From positions 33,369,685 through 33,433,684 of the forward strand of contig OZ022257.1 in assembly GCA_963978905.1 (NCBI GenBank): 64,000 nucleotides of DNA, given 5' to 3'. The notes beneath the pieces are model-generated. The model ran no database searches. It saw nothing but the letters and a program-made list of their open reading frames with translations, and was not told the DNA's origin. A program made the position numbers and the translations under genes. This document shows, piece by piece, positions 56,601-64,000 of this stretch. Every line of letters begins with the position of its first letter. Positions within the stretch are counted from its first letter, which is position 1. The DNA is from Trichostrongylus colubriformis (taxonomy: Eukaryota; Nematoda; Chromadorea; Rhabditida; Trichostrongylidae).

Positions 56601-59600
56601 TGCGAGGCAAAGGTGCTAAGGAGCATTCTGTACTAAAGTCATCCACCCGTACTCCCCAGACCTGGCCCCTTCAGATTTCCACCTTTTCTCCCACAGCCAA
56701 CGCCACCTGGACGGCCAAGACTTCAAAACTCGCGACGAGGTCAAGGCGGCACTCGGCAACTTCTTCGAGCTCCAGCTTCCGGCCTTCTGGAGCAAGGGCA
56801 TCCATGATCTGCCTATACCGTGGCAGAAGGTCATCGATAAAGATGGAGTATATTTCAAGTGAATCCCTGTTGTCGTAAAAAAGTTGTACGACAATGATTA
56901 AAATTGGTCAATTTGTCCGATTTATTATGAATCAACCTAATACTTTGCCATTTTGCGTTCTTACAATTTTGTGATGACGCGATTCCTCACGCGAAGTTAC
57001 GGCATTGCACCATCTCGAGGACGTAGTATCGCATGCGAATCTGCGTCGCCGCAAAACCGCAGAACCGGAAAATTGCAGAACCAACATCGCAAAATCACGA
57101 AGTGTGATGGCGGCCATATTGTGCAGCGCTAAAGTCGGCATTTAAACCAAAGGTGAGGCTGGCATGACGGGGCGGCTAGCGCTGCAGAGTATAGAAACAG
57201 CCAAATTACCGCGTAACACGTACGTAGTGTACACTAGTGGTAGTTCTGATGGCAAAATCTATACTGGTTCTGAGAAGTTGGGCTTGCCCATTCCTTGTTC
57301 AGATTCTGACATTCTCGATCAGTTCCTTCGAAAGTGCACTCAGGCATTGGAGCACTTCATCCCATAATTCGACTGTACCCAGCTTCCCGACCGAGTAGTA
57401 ATATTCGCTCAACTATTTCTTAAAAATTTGGGCCCTTTCTGTTAGGCTAAATTGGTACTGTAAAAGGTGAAGATTCATTTGAGCGATTTCTCAACACCGA
57501 CTGAAAGGCTACAAAAACAACATTGAAGTGGCATGATGCATTTCTGAAAGTATCTCACCTTCACAGACTTCTCTGCACAAATACCCATATGAGAATTGAG
57601 CATGGAATCTTGTAATCCGTCCCTCACAAGACCATCCTGAAATGAGACTGCTGTTATGAAACCAACAACAGTCAAAACGAAATTTAGATTGTACTATGAT
57701 GTTCATTCCTCCATAAGGTATTTCCCCTCGCGGCAAGTAGAACGGAACCTGTAATGGAGGATGAAAAGTAACCCGGTTGGAGCAACACACATAAAACAAA
57801 CCTGACTCATATTTTCACATCCAGCAGCGAGTATTTTCTTGCGATATCCACTTTTAATCGATAAAACACCCAATGCTAAGGCTTTCATGGAAGACGAACA
57901 TACTTTGTTAACAGTCACGGCTTGAGAGTTTTTGGGGATTCCTTGGAAAGAAAAGATTCACCGTGATATCAACCAGCACGGCGATGCACAAGTGACATCA
58001 ACGGAAGATTAAAACGCATCACTTACCTATAGAAATTGCAACTTGCCGAGCCACATTTTGCCCACAGTTGGCCGTTAGAACAGAGCCAACGAAAGACTCT
58101 TCAATATCATTAGGACTTACACCTGCAAGGCGAAACTGACTGAGATTGCTGTCCGTTGTCTACATTGGACATCATTATCAGAGTATACAGTAGCGGTCAA
58201 AATTATATGCGTTTTGGACCTCGACCACAATTTTGGTCGACGTTTACAAACTCGTTTTTTCAGTAATTTGAGGGCTGAAAAGGTATCTCAGCCGAGTAGG
58301 ATGCACTGTGAAGGTCGAAAAATTATTTACTGAAAGCTCTAAAAATGACCAAAACTTTTCAAAAAATTCAATCAGCCATATTAGGCTGTAAGGAAAGTTC
58401 TGGCCGCTTTTGCGCGTTCACAAATTCCAATTTCAAAGCGCGTCAACATGAATTAAATTACATGTTGTGCTCCCTAGATAGAGAAAAACTGTTTTTCTGG
58501 ATTTATGCTTCCCTTAGAATGCCACAAGGTTTTCGAATTATTAGGAAAATTTTGAAGTAACTGCGACCTTTTGGATGACTTCACTTCACGAGTTTTTCTC
58601 AGTCAAGTCGCAGCAAAGGAAGCCACAAATGTGAGCACTACAAGAGGAGGGGGTGGAACATTGGATGGAACACTTTGTCCATGGTTTTACAAGTACAGAA
58701 ATGAGAACGAGTTGCTTGAACTTTCAATTGATAAAATCGTTAACTAAAACCGCAGAAAGCGATGAGCGTCCATACTGCAGAGAATATCTAAAAGTATTGG
58801 CCCTCATCAAACAAACACAGTTGACCACCTCAAGAGCCTCGATATGGAAAAAACCCAAAAAATAGGTGCCGCGCGACCCCTCAGAGTAGCTATGCGCGAG
58901 CGCATTTTCCACAGATTGTCTTCCACTAATTGGAACAGTTGCAAGCTGGAGCCGTTACTCGTCCATCATATTCATCGGATCTAGCGCTGACTAAGCCCTA
59001 CATCCGGACAGCTCCTTCAGTAGCAGTGTATCCAGAAACCATAGTGATTCGAAGTCGACTTTTTCGCTATCGCGCAAAGTAAATCGTCAGGCCTTCATCA
59101 AAATGAGATTTGCAAGTATGCAAAATTTTGTCAAAACTATAGAGAATCGAAGTATTAGAAAAGATGCAGTCTGAGCCGAGTTATGATCTCCAAAAGTTGA
59201 AATTGCGAAAACCGGCCGAAACTTTCCTTACGACCTAATAAAAAGCTTATAACTCAACGAAACGAGCCGTTGGGCAAGAAGTAAAACGGAATGAGCCTGA
59301 AACATTGCTATCCGTCTTTCAAATCTGACAGCACCTTACAGAACTGAAGCACGGTGTTGATCATTTTAGTTATCAGCTTAATAATTTTTTCCACTTTTTT
59401 CACCTTCACACTGCATCCTACTCGGCTGAGGAACTTTATTTCACTGAGTGACAGCTACCTTCGAAATACAAAAAATTGAACGTGATGTGTAAACGCTAGC
59501 CAAAGTTATGGCTGAAATAAGGAACCGCATATTTTTGACCGCTACTGTAGATCAAAACCAGTGATGAAATTTATCTGATTGCATCTTCGCTACGAAGAGA

Positions 59601-60907
59601 AAAGCTCATTGACCGTCGAGAGCATTTCACCAATTTTTCCTCATAAGTTAATAATATTATCACTGTCTCAGAGAGCTATTCACTCGTATCATCGAATAGC
59701 AAATTGGGTTTCAAGCATTGTTCCATTGAGCCGTTTGGAATATTCAAGTTTTTCATAGCATGAACCTAACCGAGAACACTTTCGCTATGGACTTTCATAG
59801 TTTCGAGCGGCACGCTGCGTGTAATTTGAAATCTGCTACCTTGTTTTCCACTAATATTCACGTGATGTGGGACAAGCAGTGAATCACTCTACCCACTAAC
59901 ACGCGCACGTAATTTTCTATCTGTCAATCTCCTCCATACCTTGCCAGCAGGTGTCTGTGCCGTGCTCTGTCCAAAAAATGTGACACAATCTTGTTTAGGT
60001 AAATTTTTTTCGTAATGCTGCAATCTGACTTTTCTTCTTATTCTCCCGTCTCTTTTACACTTTTTTCTCTTCCGTCACAGTGCCTATGACCAATAAAGCC
60101 CCTTTCATGCATTGCGGCACCACTACCAGCAACGATGTCAGTGTGACGAGACGCTCTATCTCAAACTGTCGATCGAATCATACCATGATAACATTCGCGA
60201 AAAAGCATGCGCGAATCTGTAGCGAAAGCTCGCGTGAATCTTGCCTCAGATTGCTTCCTGCCAAGACTCTCGCCATGTTTCGGATTCGCCATAAATTTTC
60301 GCCACGGTCAACATACTGCAGTAGGGTTCGTCCCAGAGTTACGGCGGCACTCTGGACGCGCTTTTCGTAAAACGCCTAACCCAGCATCTTACAATGGTAC
60401 AGTACGACAGCCAAAGCCTGAGCATAACGAATAAACGTTCATTCGGCTTGCTGCTGGAACGTAAGAAAAGCTGAGCCCTAGTGAATTTTACGTTGCAGTG
60501 ACCTCCGCTCAAAATTCCTGCAGCAAACAGCTTGATCGGATATGATCCAGTTGGAAAAAAAAGAGACGAGTTCCCAAGCAAATTCGAAAGTAGGAAACTT
60601 TTGAGTGAGCACTTATCCCTCATTCATTCCAAATCCCTAGCATCGCACTAACGGATCACCATCAATGTTCTTTAGTTCACTTTCCTGAGAGGGAATCTCA
60701 ACCTAGCCAAGGTTATCTCAAAAACCAAATGGCCAGTGCTGCGACGATCAGTTTGAGTCTTACATGATTCTTAAAATCAATCTGCATAGTACCTGAACGT
60801 TCTAAGGCAGCTCGACCTGCTATGGCAGCGAGCTCAGCTGCACTCACAGAAGCAAACGATCCACGAAACGAAGCAATCGGAGTTCGAACTCCTGCGAGAA
60901 TGAACAC
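50687..60907 (-). CDS. Acetyl-CoA C-acetyltransferase (ACAT1/KAT-1 family)
   Basis: Eleven exons on the minus strand with consistent phases: 60793-60907, 58027-58122, 57802-57941, 57695-57748, 57559-57636, 51619-51693, 51412-51519, 51236-51359, 51086-51177, 50867-51024 and 50687-50810, giving 387 aa. Motifs in order: [24 protein letters not shown] (nucleophilic Cys); [51 protein letters not shown] (active-site His); [21 protein letters not shown] (second catalytic Cys). All thiolase catalytic residues are present. The enzyme interconverts two acetyl-CoA and acetoacetyl-CoA, in ketone-body/isoleucine degradation or fatty-acid metabolism. The similarity is closest to the ACAT1 class (ICAEK, NGGG). 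The start exon, with any mitochondrial presequence, was not found. A 5.9-kb intron (51694-57558) contains the nested mariner/foldback element; the 2.7-kb intron 58123-60792 contains a Tc1-like element. The exon sequence itself shows no damage. Confidence 0.92.
51700..54027. other. Thiolase intron, left part, unannotated
   Basis: Intronic sequence of the thiolase gene. No exon was found on either strand that fits the gene. A 27-bp direct duplication (AAAATCCGACAAAATTGCTT and beyond) lies near 52110-52165. No transposon ends recognised before 54028. Confidence 0.4.
54646..55070. repeat. Left terminal inverted repeat of foldback element
   Basis: Contains, in order, CAGAATGCTCC, GAGCTGACCTCGCTTAATTG, TGATTGTTATCGATC and one to two inverted units of the internal 143-bp repeat (TATCTCGCGTCGCAGGAAAG). 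It pairs with 56229-56648. Confidence 0.88.
55130..55640. other. Unique core of foldback element
   Basis: The segment between the left arm and the tandem repeats. It begins after an (ATT)n-rich tract (55065-55125) and shows no transposase or other motif on either strand, only short open frames. The carrier of this family must be supplied from elsewhere. Confidence 0.5.
55650..56420. repeat. Tandem 143-bp repeats in 287-bp higher-order units
   Basis: About 5.4 units of a roughly 143-bp repeat (core TGCGACGCGAGATATCAATT, CATGTCGAGGCTCCTTATCA). Two sequence variants alternate, one with CCAGAATCCC and the other with TCAGAGTCCC. The pair repeats at 287-bp spacing (for example 55666 and 55953; 55807 and 56094), which gives a higher-order dimer. 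The distal unit merges into the right arm. Apparent open frames (55567-56234) are repeats, not genes. Confidence 0.9.
56229..56648. repeat. Right terminal inverted repeat of foldback element
   Basis: Inverse of 54646-55070 with a few substitutions and small indels. It ends in CTAAAGTCATCCACCC before the duplicated target site. Confidence 0.88.
58188..59547. mobile_element. Tc1-type element without recognisable transposase
   Basis: TA-flanked (58186-58187, 59548-59549) ends CAGTAGCGGTCAAAA. Inverted similarity recurs further in: CAGCCGAGTAGGATGCACTG near 58285 and its inverse near 59410, so the arms span about 140 bp. The 1.36-kb length fits Tc1/mariner, but no DDE transposase can be read in the body. 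It is intronic in the thiolase gene. Confidence 0.8.
59550..60790. other. Thiolase intron, no further feature
   Basis: Intronic sequence between the Tc1-type element and the first recognised thiolase exon. Short open frames near 60080-60620 have no known domain. Confidence 0.4.
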
Positions 60908-60909
60908 CT

Positions 60910-61868
60910 ACAAAACAGGAAAATGATATGAGATATAGGTTTCTCATGTTCGGCAGAAAAGTATCTATAGGTGCATGAGACAATCATGACACTTTGCTCC
61001 TGCACATCTTATAAGAAGCACTTCCTTCTGGCTTTTTTAGTGTGCCACTACAGTACCATTTGCATTAATGTAATTTCTAGATGTCATGGATTACCCATTT
61101 ATTTTTTGAATTTGGATCGCAATTTCGATTAGGCTAGGTACTTGCTCCCAGAGATATTCGACCTTTTCATAATGATAACAACATCGGCTCAGCGCCAAAA
61201 CATCTGACTCGGGCGTCAGGGGCGTCTGCATTTCCGATGTAAAAGTAAAGTTCATTCGGGAAACCACAATTCTGTGCGCAGATCGTTTTGCAAAGTTGGA
61301 TGGTAGATTTGACTTCAGCGTCTCAAGAAGCATACAGCGACGCACACATTATGAGAATGGCCAGGCTGACTTATTGATCTTCCCTTGTGAAATAATTACT
61401 GCTTTAAGTGAGAACTCGGAGGCCAGTATATAGCTGCTTCAGTTTATAAGTCGCGTGCAATGTCAGGGCGGAAAAATGGCATGGGTAATCTTTTAATTTC
61501 ACTTATCTCTTAAAGGCACACCACGCGATAATCAGAGTGATCGCTTACCTTCTCAGGGCAGGTAGACCTTTGGATGGTTGTGAAGACGCCACCCTTTCGT
61601 GGCGCCACCGCTCACCCTCGCCGCGCACGGCCTTCGACCTGAGGCGAGTTGAGCCCATCGAGCCGAATTACACATGGCCTTAGACGACCTTGACGTCCGA
61701 GCTCTCGGAGGTTAAGGTAATGAGTGATTGTACTTAAAGCTAGAGTCAGTAATAGGACTAGATGCGAAAGAAGTTCGTTCGTATCAATGCGAACACCCAT
61801 GCAGCATCTGCCTTTACCGTTCAGGTCAGTTAACCTGCTCATTCACTCGCTGCTCTTTTTGGCTATTA
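60910..61868. other. Upstream of thiolase, first exon not located
   Basis: The acceptor TTTTGTAG at 60908-60915 shows that an upstream coding exon exists. A minus-strand frame at 61333-61260 starting MLLETLKSNLPSNFAKRSAH has a presequence-like make-up but no convincing donor, so it is only a suggestion. Nothing else is supportable. Confidence 0.35.
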
Positions 61869-61870
61869 TA

Positions 61871-62558
61871 TTGGGTTGATGCATAAATCTTCACCCTGAT
61901 CGGCCCGTTGTTTTTGGTAGGCCTGTAGGCGCCATTGTAAGTCCCGATCGGGTCGCGAGGGAAATCATTCGAAAGAGTATAATAGGTACTACAAAATCGA
62001 TCCTAACGATTTCTCCAGTCCCCAGAATATACTCTAACACACCGAACAATTCACACCGTCTCAAGCAACTTCGGCACGCTATTGATCACTTCCGCTCCGG
62101 CGTGAATAGAAGCGACGCTTATTTGCTACTGCTTGAAATGCATGATGCCCCTCTCTCTCTCATGAACTCTCAACCGGTCGTTCGCAAGATTTACTGACGA
62201 GTACAGCGCGGAGATGGCGACCGGTCTGGTCGCACCATGGATCTCAAGTTGGACGCGCTGCAAGGAAAGGCGGAAGCGGACCCATTCCAAATTACGCGTG
62301 ATTTCGCGTAGAGGGTTGGGTAGACCAATCGAATTAAGTTCCAAGGACCAAAAAAGGGATGCTGTGCATCTCGTGAAGGGTACGTTTGTAGAGTAAGGGA
62401 GCGGTGTCGATGTGACCGCAGACGTTTACTTTCGTCAGCTGTACTTGAAGAAAAACATTGCAGCAGCACACAGACCTCAAGCCAATGTCTCCAAAATGGA
62501 CCTACATAGACTTGTGCATTGCTTTGTCCAATTTTACGGGACGCCCCTCTAAACCTAA
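61871..62558 (+). pseudogene. Decayed mariner copy
   Basis: Starts after TA (61869-61870) with TTGGGTTGATGCATAA, the end of the MITE at 44415-44627. Plus-strand pieces recall mariner transposase: DLKLDALQGKAEADPFQITR (a DPxQTTR-like block) near 62240 and VDVTADVYFRQLYLKK (a TADVYxxQL block) near 62405. Many stops and frameshifts. The right end (AACCTAA, 62552-62558) is poorly preserved. Confidence 0.6.
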
Positions 62559-62559
62559 T

Positions 62560-64000
62560 TTATGCGAGCTCTACTGCGACCTTTGAAGCGCCACGTTGCA
62601 CGCAAGATCTTTACAACGGATGTTTGGTTTCTCAATTGTAGATACAGCCCGGTCACAGTTTATTCGAAAAATGTTTTTTTTTCTTTTGAAAACTATCCGT
62701 ACATTGATAACATCATGCTATCCGCTACCGATCCCATTGCCAACCTTATGAAAGGCATCTAGAAAATCTAGCCGTCATGAAGCCAACCATCCCTGATGCT
62801 GCAAGATGGCAACACTAAGACATGTTTCGAAGGAAGCAGGGGAACTGCGCTCTGTCAGCTTTCATTTTTTAAGGTTTTTACAACTGATTAGTTCCGCACA
62901 GATTCTTTTTCCATGGTGATGCTTGACCCGTCCACGGCGAAAAAGGTAAATGTGGGTCGGGTGAAGGGCGCGAAGCTCTGTATAAATAAACCCTCCCTGC
63001 ACATTGCACACACTTGTTTCACAGCTTCGAAGCTCCTTCCCCCACCCAAGTTGGGCTGAGATTCGCATCCGCTCATCCATAAAAAAGCAACTGCTATTAT
63101 CCACTTTAGGAACGGAGACGTAGAAGTGACCTCTGTACGCTTTTACGTGAATGCGAGCTAACAACTTGAGGCACAATTCACGATAATATGAGTATCTTAG
63201 TTCCATGCACGGATAGACAGCTCGTTCCACGACCGCAAACCATGCGTAATCTCAGCGGCGCAAGGGTGAGGGCTAAATGCCGAGAGAACCTGTAAATGAG
63301 ATGGCGCCCACCCTCTCAAGGTAGCCTACGCCTATCTACAATTCAGTAAGCGAGGCAGAGGCGGCACCTACGTGGATAAGAGGCATGATATCGACTGCGA
63401 TAAGGTAGAATAGGGGGTTTCCCATCGTAACTGCAACCTTATCGAATGATATTATCACGTGAAAACTTGTCCAAATGCTTGCTTCTAGGCTGCAAACTCG
63501 CCGGAGCCGAAGGTCAGGAACAACTTGCTTCCACGGTTCTCGGAAGTTTTCTTCGTTTTTCTTCACTTTTGTGTTCTACACCGCCTCCAGTGTCTTTATG
63601 AAACGCGGAGAGGCAAGAAAGTTATCGTGAGCTGTGCCTTTGAAACATGCCCTCTCTGATCCACTTGACCGGAGAAAAACATTGAAAATGGAACACTTTT
63701 CAAAGGATTTGCTGTTCATCCATGCCCTAGCTCTAAGGTCGGCGAACTTCGCCATTTTGCGGTGTCGGCAATGCAGACCCTGACGTGACCGCAAGGGGTC
63801 GGGAGAAAGAGGAAGATGGAAAGAATTGATTGTTTTGAAACGAACATTCGAAATTAAATAATTGTGCTCGCTGTAAGATGCCATCAGTTATCTCGTAGGG
63901 TGTATTTCATTCACTCATGATGATATAATCTAAGTGAAACAACAAACAACAATCACGTGGAACAACTAATGGGAGAATAAGCGACAGGGTAGGCGAAAAG
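62560..64000. other. No gene recognised
   Basis: A 122-codon minus-strand open frame (63230-62862) and a 102-codon one (63884-63576) show no domain I know. The last 100 bp contain the inverse of a GTTGTTTCACTTG repeat seen near 29330 and 36660. Confidence 0.35.

Larger units (their letters stand above)
54646..56648. mobile_element. Mutator-type foldback element, 2.0 kb
   Basis: Inserted in the mariner with a 9-bp duplication GTACTCCCC (54637-54645, 56649-56657). Termini are GGGAGGGGGACTTTAG and, inverted, GGGTGGATGACTTTAG. About 420-bp terminal inverted repeats (54646-55070 and 56229-56648) are roughly 94% alike by eye. Between them lie a unique 0.57-kb segment and tandem repeats. There is no transposase. 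The GGG start, 9-bp duplication and long arms indicate a non-autonomous Mutator-like element. Confidence 0.88.
54030..56940 (+). mobile_element. mariner copy split by a foldback element
   Basis: TA-flanked (54028-54029, 56941-56942) ends TTAGGTTGATTCATAATAAA and complement. The two halves (54030-54645 and 56658-56940) together match the 898-bp copy at 34399-35296 almost base for base. The break falls in the [10 protein letters not shown] codons of the transposase. The transposase remnant, here on the plus strand, lacks its N-terminal half, so the copy was already non-autonomous. It lies inside a thiolase intron. Confidence 0.92.

Noticed and set aside
57164..57367. 67-codon plus-strand open frame between thiolase exons and the mariner
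   Set aside because: Antisense within a thiolase intron, no domain recognised, no splice or promoter context.

Overview
The window looks like nuclear DNA of a nematode, most likely a strongylid (hookworm-type) clade V species; that placement is inference. The direct evidence is small exons bounded by GT and pyrimidine-rich (T)TTCAG acceptors, candidate trans-splice acceptors just upstream of start codons, and a dense load of mariner/Tc1 elements, MITEs, tRNA-like SINEs and one Penelope-like retroelement. There is no bacterial operon structure, and most open frames lie on the antisense strand of transposon relics.

Five host genes can be reconstructed by exon phase and motif, all on the minus strand. 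(1) 4976-5299 and (2) 16743-17203 are paralogous three-exon genes for very small, Ala/Lys/Glu-rich LEA-like helical proteins. (3) 18420-30349 is a periostin/TGFBI-type gene: one EMI domain followed by four fasciclin (FAS1) domains in at least 12 exons; the signal-peptide exon was not found. (4) 44082-46721 is a complete five-exon peroxiredoxin-like 2 (PRXL2/FAM213) gene encoding about 209 aa with a CxxC motif. (5) 50687-60907 is an 11-exon mitochondrial-type acetyl-CoA acetyltransferase (ACAT1/KAT-1 family) whose 5.9-kb central intron carries a mariner copy that was itself split by a 2-kb foldback element. Its first exon was not found.

The rest is repeats. 0.9-3.5 kb is a run of adjacent mariner relics. 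5.97-9.13 kb is a decayed Penelope-like element (reverse transcriptase plus GIY-YIG endonuclease) bounded by 0.5-kb inverted arms. 9.9-11.5 kb holds a Helitron-like candidate and a head-to-head pair of mariner relics. 14.2-15.4 kb has a mariner and a SINE. 32-39 kb has mariners and SINEs. 54-57 kb has the nested mariner/foldback element and 58-59.5 kb a Tc1-type element.

The most notable pattern is four separate elements (27414-27650, 41743-41982, 47502-47725, 54646-56648) that begin with GGG, have long terminal inverted repeats and are flanked by exact 9-bp target duplications. That is the signature of Mutator-like (MULE) transposition, yet no transposase is seen here. The host genes show no functional linkage to one another; their common feature is that their introns have absorbed these elements.
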